Assembly: GCA_022316685.1 (NCBI GenBank)
Contig: JAKJHU010000302.1
Span: forward strand, 179,264-243,263
Source of the DNA: Progne subis subis
Taxonomy: Eukaryota > Chordata > Aves > Passeriformes > Hirundinidae
Direction: 5' to 3'
DNA: 64,000 nucleotides
This document shows, one piece after another, positions 29,627-40,702 of the stretch (position 1 is its first letter; the number at the start of each line of letters is the position of its first letter). The notes beneath the pieces were generated by a model that saw only the letters and a list, made by a program, of their open reading frames with translations, made no database searches and was not told the origin of the DNA. Both the position numbers and the translations under genes were made by a program.

Positions 29627-31597
29627 CTAAGCCTGGTTATCCTTCTTTCCTTGAGCATATGCCTTAGAGGTTCCTTCAAGGGGGTCGGGCATGTCATCAT
29701 CATCATACCTGGCAGTTCAGCTACAAGCAACTGGAGCAGCTTCCCTTTTGTTGGAACTCCCTCTTTGAGTCTTGACTTCCTTCAATTCACGCACCCGTTG
29801 TGCCAGGGCAGCCGTAGATTTTCCATCCCATCTGTTCATATTTTCTCCGCAATCCCGCAGGAAGAACCACAGCTCAGCACGTGGAGTGTACCCTCTCTCC
29901 CTACCCGGGGAGCGTCTACGTTGGGTACCAGAACCTCTGATCTGTACTGCTGAGATTTGAAGAAGGTCCTCTCTAATCTCCTCCCTGAGTCTCTTATGAT
30001 TCTCATCTATCTTATCTTCTAGTTTCTGTAGACGTGTTTCCACAGCTGCGATTCTGGCGTGTGTTGGACCATGCACAGCATCTGCATATGCTCGGAGCTT
30101 CTTCGCCATATCAAGCACTGTCTCCTCCATGTCCTCCTGCTTCATTACTGCTAAAGCAGAAGCGTATTCTAATGGCCTGAGTAGTATAAGTTTTCGCCAC
30201 ATCACAGATGTACATGATACTAAGTCTGGGTTCCTAGTGTTTATGTCATCTGAGAAAACCATCTCTGCCACTGCCATTTCTCTCAAGCGTTGAATCCCCT
30301 GTTCTATGGTCTTCCATGGGGTTTGCTGCATATAGAGATCATCTGCACATAGGTATCTTTCTGCCACGCTTCCTAGGATCCGTATCCAGAGACTGCAAGG
30401 ACTAGCCTCTCTCATCATCTCCTGGTCGATGACTGGATCATGTGACAGGGATCCCAGATGCCTCGCTTCAGTGCCATCCAGAATTGTAGTCTCACCTGCG
30501 GCATCCCAAAGACGGACTAACCAACTAATTATAGATTCATCAGGTTGTCGCCGGTAATCCTTTCTTAGGCCTCGAAGGTCCTTCAGGGAAAAGGAATCAA
30601 TATTGGCTTCTGATCCTGTGCTGGAAGCTTTGGCTTCTGATTTTGGTGAAGGTCCTTCTCTTGCGTCATCATCGTCCACTGGTCGATCGGTTTTGTGTGT
30701 ATGCTTCTTTGCCGGAGCAACTGCCAGGGGCTTAGGCCTACTGTCTGGTTTAGCTGCCAACTCAGGCTCAGGTTCTAGTTTAGCTGCTGGCTTCATAACT
30801 GGGGTGTTGGCTGCAGCCTGAGTGACTGGGGTAGCTGTTCATTTGTATCCCTTCCCCCCTGCCTCTGTCTGCTGCCCTACAGTCTCTAGCAATGTGCAAT
30901 AAGCATATGCCAGGGCCCAGCTTACTGCAGCGACCTTCTCCCCCTTAGAGCCATCATGGTACCTCTCTTTCAGGTATTTCCCCAGCTCCACTGGATTCTG
31001 AATTTGTTCCCGTGGAAAATCCCAGACTACAGGGTCAGAGAATTCCTTGAGGAGTTGGCCCATATCCTCCCATTCTCCACACCACTCAGGATTTCCTCTG
31101 CCTGGGTCAGGAGTTTCATCAGCCCCTCTAGAAATCTCAGCCCATATTCTAGAGAAGCTGCAGACTGTATAGAGGAGGCTTACCAGATGACATACCAGAA
31201 AGATGGTCTCTTTAACACTCAGGGGAAACTCAACATTCTCCAGCAATGATTCAACCGATTCAGAGGAGAAGAAGGAAACAAAAGACTGCAACGCTTCATC
31301 CTCTGCTCCTCCTCCCACAAACAGGGTGAATAACCATAACCATGACCCATACATACTAGGAAAAGACCTCAGCACCTTTATAAACTTCCTACAAATTATT
31401 ATCATTAAACCAAGGCCAATAGCTACTCTAATCCATGTCCCTCTACTGTAAAAACTGCGTATTAATGACAATATTGGGGCTATCTCTGGATATGCAAATA
31501 AACCTAAGGACCACAAAGGTATTTAGACCTCAAAGAAGCCTAAGGATCCAAAACACATCAAGGCCCCCACCCCAAGAGACATGAGTTCAAACAGCAT
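29627..31597 (-). pseudogene. ERV3 gag, broken, with internal UGA shared with ERV5
   Basis: The ATG at 31597 aligns with the ERV5 gag start. ERV3 has a TAA at codon 25 (31525-31523). The N-terminal part carries hydrophobic segments, unusual for a matrix domain. It reads to a UGA at 30841-30839, after which the same frame continues as a Lys/Pro/Asp-rich linker and a capsid-like helical region ending in a coiled coil. A further TGA at 29719-29717 is private to ERV3. The final gag stop is TAG at 29629-29627. No zinc knuckle is visible; the C-terminus is instead Arg-rich. Confidence 0.75.
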
Positions 31598-31648
31598 ATT
31601 TACCGACTGTTAAATACTAATCAGTACAGGGCTTTTCCACTCTCTCGA

Positions 31649-31667
31649 GCCCCACGTTCGGGCGCCA
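31649..31667 (-). promoter_or_regulatory. ERV3 primer binding site, tRNA-Lys1,2 type
   Basis: Minus-strand TGGCGCCCGAACGTGGGGC. It matches the lysine-1,2 primer site with one extra G after CCC; ERV5 has the exact form. Confidence 0.85.
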
Positions 31668-31674
31668 GGAAGTT

Positions 31675-32316
31675 TGTGGTGGTTTCAGGCAGATTTTGGG
31701 AGAAATCCTCCCAAGGGGCCCCCCTCCCCTCCCCCAACCGGTTCGGGAAAAAACTTCCTCAGAGAGAAGTGGAAAAAACCTGTTTATTAAACAGGCAAAG
31801 CACTCCCAGCACAATACCCGATGACAAGAGCTTCGTGCCGCTTATGGAGGGATAACAAACTTAAAGAAAGAAAGTCTCCTCTTGAAGATTGTCAGTGTGC
31901 TCCACCACTCTCTCTCCACTGACGTTGGAAAAAAAAAAAATGTGCAGGGCTGGTCTTGGTGGTCTTGGTGGGGTGGGTCCCCTGTGGAGGCCCCCGGTGC
32001 TTCCCCAGGTCCTCAGTCCGGAGAGGTTGGAACAGTTCCGAGGAGAGGGCAAAAAAAAGAAAAAAGGAAAGAAAAAAGAAGAAAGAAAAAAAAGCAAAAA
32101 GCAAAAAGCTTCAGCTATTCTACAGCGTCTAACTACGCTAGCACTAAACTAACTGCCCGGGAAAAAACAACAGAGCTTCTTCAGTCTTGCCGAGTTCCAA
32201 CTCCCCCGCTTCAAGGTCACTCCGATGAGCAGAGTTTTCCTGGGGAAAAACAAACGGCGCTTGCCCTCCCCCCTGCACCCAACAGACGATTGGGGATACA
32301 CAGTCACCCCAGGACA
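31675..32316 (-). repeat. ERV3 5' LTR (642 bp)
   Basis: On the minus strand it starts TGTCCTGGGG at 32316 and ends CCACCACA at 31675. It contains a purine-poor/T-rich tract (A-rich on plus, 32050-32105). AATAAA in the minus-strand reading cctgtttAATAAAcagg is the likely poly(A) signal. Confidence 0.92.
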
Positions 32317-32946
32317 ACATGTTAAATAGGATCATTAGGCTCCAATCTGTCCTAGAAATGGTATCTAACCGAACAGCTCTCGCATTAGACCACATCACTG
32401 ACCAACTAACACAAACAAGAGCTGTAATATACCAAATACGTCTTGCTGTAGACTACCTTTTAGCAGATGAAGGAGGAATCTGTGGTAAGTTTAATTCATC
32501 TGAATGTTGTTTAGAAATTAATGATAAAAGTGCAGTAATTAAAAACATCTCAAAAGAAATTAGAAAGCTAGCCTATGTGGGAAATGCAGAGTGGACTCCT
32601 CTAATGGACACCAACTGGTGGAATAGTTTTTGGTCATTCAAGGGGGATTGGTGGAAGAAAGCTGGGTTTATGATATTTTGCTCAATCACCAGGTTAATGT
32701 TCTTACCCTGTCTAATCCCATATCTAATTCGAACGATTACCTCCACAGTCCAAGCCAGTATCCAAATCCCTAAACCAACCAGTCAAAAAGAGACCAAAAT
32801 GATGGTAATAGAGAGTCAAGAATCCGAACATGAGAATGCCAAAGAAATATATGAGAAGTTCCAAATGCAGAAAAATTGATTTTCAAGAAGAAGAGGTAAC
32901 AAATTGATGTGAGCTAAAGCTTGATCAAATAAATAGAGGGGGGAGT
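32317..32946 (+). pseudogene. ERV2-B env transmembrane subunit, 5'-truncated
   Basis: An open frame of ~190 codons to the TGA at 32877. It holds the C-terminal heptad region, a C-G-K-F-N-S-S-E-C-C motif (C-x7-C-C), a conserved Trp-rich pre-membrane segment, a membrane anchor (FCSITRLMFLPCLIPYLI) and a charged tail. The surface subunit and fusion peptide are absent because ERV3 or an earlier deletion removed them. A polypurine tract (about 32930-32945) follows. Confidence 0.8.
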
Positions 32947-33552
32947 TGTTATAAACAAGTTCTATTCAAATGATTTATGTTTTAGTTACTTAATTGTTCA
33001 GTAATTCCATTAAGATTGCTAATGCTAGTTCTGTTTAAAGAATTCGCCTTATTCCTGTTTTAATATTGATTAACCAACTTATTTACTTGTTTGTTAAGTA
33101 AGAATTCACCTTATTACCTGTATCTCTGCTCCCATTCGCCAGATAGTGTCTGAATATGCAAATAAAAAGAACACTGGAATTCTGGGAACGACTCAAGAAC
33201 AAGAGACTCTGAAAAGCAGGGAACCAAAGTAGAATCTAAGACTGAAGTTGCACTTTAGACTAGTGCAAGGGGTACGGGGGTCCGCCGAAGCAGCTTTATT
33301 TAGTCGCCGTGACCTGAGAAGGAGTCCCCCATCGCTGGATGACCCCTGATCAGCGACGCGAAACGGACTCCCCGGCAAGGGGAAAAAGCCCGTGAGGGGG
33401 GGTGGGAGTCCCAGTTTCGCTGTGGAGCGAAGCTGTGTGTACCTCCTCCTCCACGTTGCCAAAGGGAGCAAGCAAGCTCCCCCAGAGCCAAGCTTGATAA
33501 TAAAAACATTAAAAAGAGCAAGTCTTTCTGACTCTCTCTTTTTTCCAGAACA
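32947..33552 (+). repeat. ERV2 LTR, third copy (606 bp)
   Basis: Begins TGTTATAAACAAGTTC and ends CCAGAACA, with ATGCAAAT at 33156-33163. More diverged from the first two LTRs than they are from each other. Flanking DNA to the right (atctcact…) does not match the left flank of ERV2. Confidence 0.9.
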
Positions 33553-35759
33553 ATCTCACTAAAGGAAATGTGCCCTTGGCCCAGGGATGCTCAGCATGGG
33601 CTCCCCCAGCCCCTCAGAGCCCCGCCGCTGGTCACAGCAGCCCCTGCCTGGCTCCTGCCTGCCCACACTGTGGGCATCCACAGCTGCTCCCAGAGATGGA
33701 GCTCAGCCAGGGCTGGTGCCCTGTGAGCTTTGCTGGGGGTAGCACGCGATCACTGGGGCGACAACTCCAGCTCTTTATTGGAACAGAATGCTCGGCCAAG
33801 CCTTGTCCCGGCAGGAGGGCCCCACCTTCGTATTGGGACATAGATCAGGGCCAGTGCCTTCAGCGACACAGGGTGGTGGCAGCATCTGCACAGCAAGAAG
33901 CTGCTAATGCAGCTGTGACAGGGACGTTGGGTACGGAGATGTGAAATGTCTGGTACAGGTGTCCCAGACTGAGGTGTTTGGCCGTATTTGTAAGGATGCT
34001 GAGGGGCATCAGCTGGGAGAGGACGTCGCCATGGCTGCAGCTGCAGCTGGCACACAGGAACCCTTCTGCACAGCAGGAGCCTCCCACTGTGCTCAAAGTT
34101 TGCCTCTGAGGACTAAGAGGTGAGCTTGTCAGAAATCCCAGAAAAATGTATGGGGGAAAAGGTTTTATATGATTTGGTTGTGCCTAGGTACAAATCTCCA
34201 GTGGGAAAAGAGCCTCTCCAATAGGCTGGGTGTCTTAGGGTGTCTTAGTTCTTCCTAGAATAAAGATTTCCAATGAAATACAATTTTAATTTTTTTATTT
34301 TAGAAGTGTAAAAATAGTCTAAGTTGCCCAGAACCCTAAAACTACTTTGAAAAACATATAACTATTGTGAGAAAATGGAACAAATATTTGGGGAATTCTT
34401 TCTATGAAAAATACTCTGAAATCATGGGAAAGAAAAAATGAACATAGTAGCTGGTCTCAGGAGCTGGCTGCAGCCTGCCCAGCCCTGGCTGTGCCCAAAC
34501 AAGGAGCTCTGCCAGTGCTGGTGGTACCACACAGGCCCCAGAGCTGAAGGCCAAAGGTGTTGCTGAAGCCCATCCTGTCTAGGAGGGGCTGACCTTCACT
34601 CCTGGCCTGACAGTATTGCCACAACCTTCAGGGACCCAGGGTCCTGTTCTGGTTGGTGGCTGCACGTCCACAGCAACGAACTGGAAGGTCAGCTGTGGCA
34701 GGGACGTTGAAAACTGGCTTGAGGCTCCACGATGACAGGACTCTCCAGCTGAAGCCCTTGGCTGGTCGTGTGGAGCTGCAGCAGGGGCACTGTGGAGAGA
34801 GGAGTGTCTGAGGCCCCAGCTGCGGTGGCACACAGGGTCCCTCCTGCACAGCAGGGCGCAGAGCTGGCACGGCTCCCCAGCACGGCCGGAGCTGCTGGCA
34901 CACCTTGGCCCAGCTGCACAGCTGCCCCTCGAGGCCCCGGTGAGCAGGGGAAGGCTCTGGGCAGGGGCCCTGGCCAGGAGCGGGCCCCAGAGCGCCTCTG
35001 CCTTGCCAGGCCAAGCTGGTGCCCACTCTTTCTCCTCCTCACCTTGCTTTGCCTCTGCCCGCTGCTGCTGGGGCTGCTCTTGGCCAGGCAGCCTCTGTGG
35101 GAGCCAGCACGGGCAGCAGCCCCAGTGGGCTCCCCAGGACAAGGCCCAGTAATTAAGAGCCCAGTTAAAGCACTGGGCTGGAGAAGAACCCTCAGTGGAG
35201 TTATTTGGACAAGCAGTGACTATCCACAACTCCACAGCAGGGTCACTGGGAATGTTTCCGGCCTACAGTAGACTTTCAAAAGAAGCTGTTTGAGGGAAAG
35301 ATGAACAGAAGCACTCACCATTTTCTCTTCTGGCAATAGAAGATTCCATCACAGCACAACATGAAGACAGCACCAAACAAAGCATGCCTGCCATCAACGC
35401 TAGCAAACAGCGTGTTTCCCAATAGCAACCACCTCCAATGCTCTTCTGGGAATCGGGAAAATGCGCTGTGGTGCCGGCTGCATCTGTGGGAGCAATGGGG
35501 AGCGTGAGCACGGGCTGTGTCCCACTGTTGAGCTGGCAGCATGGTGGAAAAGGCCAGGACGTTCTCAGTTTCCCCAAGAGCTGGGCCCTGCAGACACCTT
35601 GCTGCCTCTGGGCACAGGCTGTACCCCCAGCAAAGCCCAGAAGGGCGTGAGGAGAGCCCGGGGGCAACGCAGCTCTTTGGGCAGTGGCTCCTTTGAGGGA
35701 CCTGGGCCAAGGCCATCCTTGAGCAGCCACTGTCACCCCCGACACTCCCTGCCCTGGGA
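33553..35759 (-). other. Host DNA with candidate terminal exons of an unrecognised minus-strand gene
   Basis: A minus-strand frame ends at 33860 (TGA) and is followed by AATAAA at 33779-33774, a plausible gene end. A diverged paralogous segment lies at about 34640-34880: both read …NVPxTAxLxxxCCxxAAT on the minus strand in matching frames. A donor-like AAAATG/GTGAGT at 35319 closes a hydrophobic minus-strand frame starting after …gattcccag near 35450. Between 34140 and 34440 I see only AT-rich DNA. The family is unknown. Confidence 0.3.
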
Positions 35760-38030
35760 CAGCTACACCAGCCCAAGGGGACGGAGTCAGGCCTTGTCAG
35801 GACCCAGGGCAGCCCCTGCCCAGCCGGGAGCCAGGGCTGGCTCTGGCCCTGGGCTCGTGGCAGGGCTCCAGCTCGGGCCTGCTCCTGTGCCTTGGGCCTC
35901 TGGGCGCTCAGGGCCAGCTCCAGGAGCAGCTGCAGCGGGAGGCACCTTGGGGCACCAGTCCCGTTTCCAAGGGGCCATCAGCGAGCTCCGCAGGCCTCGA
36001 AGCCGAGGTGCCTCCAGCTTTGGCTGCTGCAGGGCCCTGCAAGGCTGGGAGCTGGGGGAAGAGCTGCTGCCACACAGCCCCAGAGAGCGCTGAGCCTGGC
36101 ACAGCAATTACCTGCTCCGGCTTTGTCTGCGTCTGTGACTGTGTTTGTGTCCACCATCTCCTTCCTTTCTGCTGCAGAGGCTGCCTATGAGCCGCTGCTT
36201 CCTCCTGGAAGTTCCTCCTTCTGCACAGACATTCGGTCCATCACTTTGAGAAAGGAAGAGGCACAGCTGGATTAGATGGAAACATTCAACATGGGGGAGT
36301 GGGCATCCACAGGAGGCAATGCTTGTCAGAGACATTGATAAGCATCAGGAAAAGGCAGAAACTCTGGGGGCTGGGCCAGAGCCCTCCCTCATCCAAAGAG
36401 GTGCCCCGCTTGGGCTGCAGGGACACAGGGAAAGTGCAGCGCCTCTCAGGGTGTGCATGGCCCGTGGGGCAGTTTGGGCTCCCTGTCAGCTGATGCCAAA
36501 TGCCTTCCTGCAGAGCCTGGGGAGAAGCTGCAGCCAGGCCAGGCTGGGAAACAGCCCTGCGGGGTGGGAAAGCAGCAGCGGGGCAGCCGGGCTGCCATGG
36601 ATCCCTTCCCGCTGTGCCGGGCACGGCGTGTCCACATGTGCAGAGAAAGGCCCCGGCAGCTGAGCCTCAGGAGAAGGCCAGGGACATGCACTCACCATGC
36701 TCTTTGTGCCGTTCCTCCACCATTTGTTTCCTGCCGTTCTTTGCCTCAAGCGATTCCTTCTGTCCTGTGCCTTTGTTCTTCCCTCTTGGAGGACCTTAGA
36801 GCAAACAGTTTCCATTTGCCAGGAATGGAGCCCACATAGCCAGTGCTCAGCCTGTGGGGTCAGCAGGGACACACTACTCACCCCTGCGATGGCAGCTGGG
36901 ATTGTGGGCAGCAACCAGCAAAGGAGCTGGAGAATTCCTCCCTGCAGACACATCTGCAACTCAACAGGCACAGAAGCTTCTGTCACCTCTGCTGATGTGC
37001 ACGGGCAGCACTGAGGCGCAGGAGCGGTGAGGGGATCGTGCAGGGCGAGGGCACACACGGGCACGGCTCTGTCCTGGCACACGCAGCGATGCCCCCTGGT
37101 CCAGCTGTGGGCTCTGAGCTGGCAGCTCTGCCAGGGGCAAAAGGCCTTGACCTACCCTCAGCACCTCCCAGGGGTCCCATTCTGAACATGGGCTGGGAAT
37201 CCAGATCACCTTCACCCACAGGCTTGGCTGCAAAGAAAGACAGGACAGAAGAGATCCCATGGAGCTCCTGTAGGAAATCCTCAGGCTCCCTGGGGCCAGC
37301 AAAGAAGCAGCACAAGGCACAGCCCCTGGGCACAGCCCTGGGCCAGGCCACTTCCCTCTCTGCCCTTCTCCCTGGCTGCACAGAGCACATGGAAGGACAC
37401 CCTGGCACTGCACACGAGAAGAGTATTAACAGCTAAATGCTCCCTCCTCCCACTTGACAGCCAACCTGGGGATGTCTCAGAGCTCCAGAAGGGAGCAGCG
37501 CAACATTTCCAAAACCCTTCAGCCTTGAGATCATGTTAATGGAAGTGGCACATGGGTGAGCCCTTCAAAACTGAAACTTAGGATTGTGTCGTAAGAGTTG
37601 GGTTGCAGACTTGCCTTCAGCCTCTGGCACTGCCTTCAAACCACCATTCGCCATCATTTCCAGATCATCCATGTTCCGATTCCAGTCTAGAAGGGAGCAC
37701 AGATGAGAACCATTTCCATGTGTGCTGGGATCCCCCTGTGCCTTAGGGAACTGTGCACAGCCAGGGGGTCAGGGAAGGCCGTGGGAGGCCGATGTCCACA
37801 GACAGGGCCAAAACGGCCCAGGGGCCTGGCGAGCTCTGGGCTGGCTCTGCTCACTCTCCACACTCTTTGCAGGCCCTGTGCAACATCCCTGCAGGGGTGG
37901 CCGGAGCAGCCCAGGGCCCCTGAGGGTCTCTCATTTCCGCAGACGAAACCCTCCCTCCCGAAAGCACTGAGAAAATCTCCAGCAGGCTGAGCCAATATGT
38001 TCCCTCATTTCACCTGTCCCCCTGGTGGGA
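35760..38030. repeat. Tandem unit B, copy 1 (~2.27 kb)
   Basis: Sequence from about 35764 recurs at about 38035 with an offset of 2270-2272. Identity is high up to roughly 37415 and drops clearly beyond it. Confidence 0.9.
36112..37686 (-). pseudogene. Unit B gene copy 1: five same-phase small exons, one with a stop
   Basis: Minus-strand exons, in order: 37686-37615 (72 nt, donor GCAAGT), 37227-37156 (72 nt), 36953-36882 (72 nt), 36794-36696 (99 nt), 36243-36112 (132 nt). Each begins after a YAG and ends before GTGAGT, GTAGGT, GTAATT or GCAAGT, and all read in one phase (two bases, whole codons, one base). That regularity makes real exons likely. The peptides are short, hydrophilic and often end in a Glu-Gly. 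I do not recognise the protein. The last exon has an in-frame TAG at 36187-36185 where copy 2 has TTG. First and last exons of the gene are not identified; downstream exons may lie in 33.8-35.5 kb. Confidence 0.5.
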
Positions 38031-38383
38031 CAGCTCCACCAGCCCGAGGGGACGGAGTCAGGCCCTGTCAGGACCCAGCGCAGCCCCTGCCCAGCCGGGA
38101 GCCAGGGATGGCTCTGGCCTTGTGCTCGTGGCAGGGCTCCCGCTCGGGGCTGCTCCTGTGCCTTGGGCCTCTGGGCGCTCAGGGCTAGCTCCGGGAGCAG
38201 CTGCAGTGGGAGGCACCTTGGGGCTCCAGTCCCGTTTCCAAGGGGCCATCAGCGAGCTCCGCAGGCCTCGAAGCCGAGGTGCCTCCAGCTTTGGCTGCTG
38301 CAGGGCCCTGCAAGGCTGGGAGCTGGGGGAAGAGCTGCTGCCTACACAGCCCCAGAGAGCGCTGAGCCTGGCACAGCAATTAC

Positions 38384-39955
38384 CTGCTCTGGCTTTGTCT
38401 GCGTCTGTGACTGTGTTTGTGTCCACCATCTCCTTCCTTTCTGCTGCAGAGGCTGCCAATGAGCTGCTGCTTGCTCTGGGAAGTTCCTCCTTCTGCACAG
38501 ACTTTCGGTCCATCACTTTGAGAAAGGAAGAGGCACAGCTGGATTAGATGGAAACACTCAACATGGGGGAGTGGGCATCCACAGGAGGCAGTGCTTGTCA
38601 GAGACATTGATAAGCATCAGGGAAAGGCAGAAACTCTGGGGGCTGGGCCAGAGCCCTCCCTCGTCCAAGAGGTGCCCCACTTGGGCTGCCGGGACACAGG
38701 GAAAGTGCAGCGCCTCTCAGGGTGTGCATGGCCCATGGGGCAGTTTGGCCTCCCTGTCAGCTGATGCCAAATGCCTTCCTGCAGAGCCTGGGGAGAAGCT
38801 GCAGCCAGGCCAGGCTGGGAAACAGCCCTGCGGGCTGGGAAAGCAGCAGCGGGGCAGCCGGGCTGCCATGGATCCCTTCCCGCTGTGCCGGGCACGGCGT
38901 GTCCACATGTGCAGAGAAAGGCCCCGGCAGCTGAGCCTCAGGAGAAGGCCAGGGACATGCACTCACCATGCTCTTTGTGCCGTTCCTCCACCATTTGTTT
39001 CCTGCCGTTCTTTGCCTCAAGCGATTCCTTCTGTCCTGTGCCTTTGTTCTTCCCTCTTGGAGGACCTTAGAGCAAAGAGTTTCCATTTGCCAGGAATGGA
39101 TCCCACATAGCCAGTGCTCAGCCTGTGGGGTCAGCAGGGACACACTACTCACCCCTGCGATGGCAGCTGGGATTGTGGGCAGCAACCAGCAAAGGAGCTG
39201 GAAAGTCCTCCCTGCAGACACATCTGCAACTCAACAGGCACAGAAGCTTCTGTCACCTCTGCTGATGTGCACGGGCAGCACTGAGGCGCAGGAGCGGTGA
39301 GGGGATCGTGCAGGGCGAGGGCACACACGACCACGGCTCTGTCCTGGCACACGCAGCAATGCCCCCTGGTCCACCTGTGGGCTCTGAGCTGGCAGCTCTG
39401 CCAGGGGGAAAGGCCTTGACCTACCCTCAGCACCTCCCAGGGGTCCCATTCTGAACGTGGGCTGGGAATCCAGATCACCTTCCTCCACATTCTTGGCTGC
39501 AAAGAAAGGCAGGACAGAAGAGATCCCATGGAGCTCCTGTAGGAGATCCTCAGGCTCCCTGGGATCAGCAAAGGAGCAGCACAAGGCACAGCCCCGGGGC
39601 ACAGCCCTGGGCCAGGCCACTTCCCTCTCTGCCCTTCTCCCTGGCTGCACAGAGCACATGGAAGGACACCCTGGCACTGCACACGGGAAGAGCTGTGACA
39701 ACTAAATGCTCCGTCCTCCCACTGATGGCCATCCAGGGCATCACTCAGGGCTCCAGAAGGGAGCAGGGCAAGGTGTCCAGAATTTTTAAGCCATGAGATC
39801 ATGGTAAGGGAAATGGCATATGTGTGAGCTCTTGCCACACCGACGGGCATTATTCTGACAGGAAAGGCACACTGAGAACTTGCCTTCAGCATCCTCCACG
39901 GATTTAAAGTGGTTATGAGCCAGGGCTTCCTGATAATCCATGTTCTGATTCCAGT
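38384..39955 (-). pseudogene. Unit B gene copy 2: five same-phase exons, one with a 1-base deletion
   Basis: Exons correspond to copy 1: 39955-39884 (72 nt), 39496-39425 (72 nt), 39223-39153 (71 nt), 39065-38967 (99 nt), 38515-38384 (132 nt). The third has lost one base (ggactttcc against ggaattctcc), which breaks the shared phase unless that exon is skipped. The 132-nt exon is fully open here. The first exon differs from copy 1 at about 20 of 72 positions yet keeps length, phase, splice sites and the conserved W-N-x-N-M-D start and A-E-G end. Confidence 0.5.
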
Positions 39956-39979
39956 CTAGAAGGGAGCACAGATGAGAAC

Positions 39980-39985
39980 CATTTC
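39980..39985. repeat. Target-site duplication of the solo LTR, left copy (CATTTC)
   Basis: CATTTC at 39980-39985 and again at 40677-40682. The empty site in unit B copy 1 (gaaccatttccatg, near 37710) has one copy. Confidence 0.9.
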
Positions 39986-40676
39986 TATAGAAGTGTCCTT
40001 TCACACCTAGCAGGCGTGCAGGCTAGCTCAGTTCTTGCACTACCACTATGAGGATCGGTTGGAGTTACAGGCAGGGCGAGTAACCTCCTCCCGGTAGGTT
40101 CTTGGTTCCCCACACCAGCGAGTGGGCTTGATGGAGTTTGCGATGGCGGCGACGGAAAAAGAGTCGTCTCTCTTTAGGCAGGGTAGAAGGTAGTTTATTA
40201 AGGGGAGTCCAGCAAGGAGCTCTGCCTCACACCACTGCTGCCCAGAGAGAGCAGAGATCAAAGCTTGACAGCCACTTTTAAACAGGGGAGGGCTGACAAC
40301 GGGTCAGCCAACCAGGGAACACAGGGGTGGTAACAGGGGTGTCAACTTTTGAACCATTGACAAATCACAGGAGGGTAGGAGGGGATTCCCCGGGCACCAG
40401 CCTATCACTCCATGCCTCTCCTGGATCTTTCCAGAATCCAGGGAAGTGTCTCGAAGTGACAGACAGGGCGACCACGAGGAGAGGGGGGAAGCTGACAGGG
40501 ACAGGTGCAGGGAAGGAATGATTGACAGAAAACGTCCACTTATTTAACCAACTTGTAAGGGGAAAAGTATTACAGAATACATGGGGGGTACAGTGGACTA
40601 AACCATTACAAAAATAACTTAAGAATCTTACGAAAATAACTTAATAACTTAATAAAACAACTCTCGCACCACTACA
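39986..40676 (-). mobile_element. Solo LTR, probably class II/ERVK-like (691 bp)
   Basis: Bounded by the 6-bp duplication CATTTC. On the minus strand it starts TGTAGTGGTG; the other end is a decayed …CACTTCTATA (expected CA, one substitution). The minus strand contains AATAAA (ccttAATAAActacc), near 40196. A 6-bp duplication is typical of class II elements. No internal sequence remains. Confidence 0.85.
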
Positions 40677-40702
40677 CATTTCCATGTGTGCTGGGATCCC
40701 CC

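Larger units (their letters stand above)
25919..32316 (-). mobile_element. ERV3: antisense ERVL-like, env-less provirus inserted in ERV2-B
   Basis: On the minus strand: LTR (32316-31675), tRNA-Lys1,2-type primer site, gag, UAG, protease-RT-RNase H-integrase, short noncoding tail and a truncated 3' LTR (26110-25919). There is no room for env: 335 bp separate the end of pol from the LTR. RT carries LPQGWKHSPTICHG and YIDDI, typical of ERVL (class III). Stops and frameshifts disable gag and pol. A sister copy is ERV5. Confidence 0.88.
38031..40702. repeat. Tandem unit B, copy 2 (holds a solo LTR)
   Basis: Second period of the unit. Resumes after the solo LTR at 40683 (catgtgtgctggg), matching 37712, and is cut by ERV4 at 40703. 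Confidence 0.88.

Noticed and set aside
25919..32316. ERV3 as a class II (betaretroviral) element because of its lysine primer site
   Set aside because: RT motifs (YIDDI, HSPTICHG), lack of dUTPase and env, and Gag without a zinc knuckle fit ERVL better.
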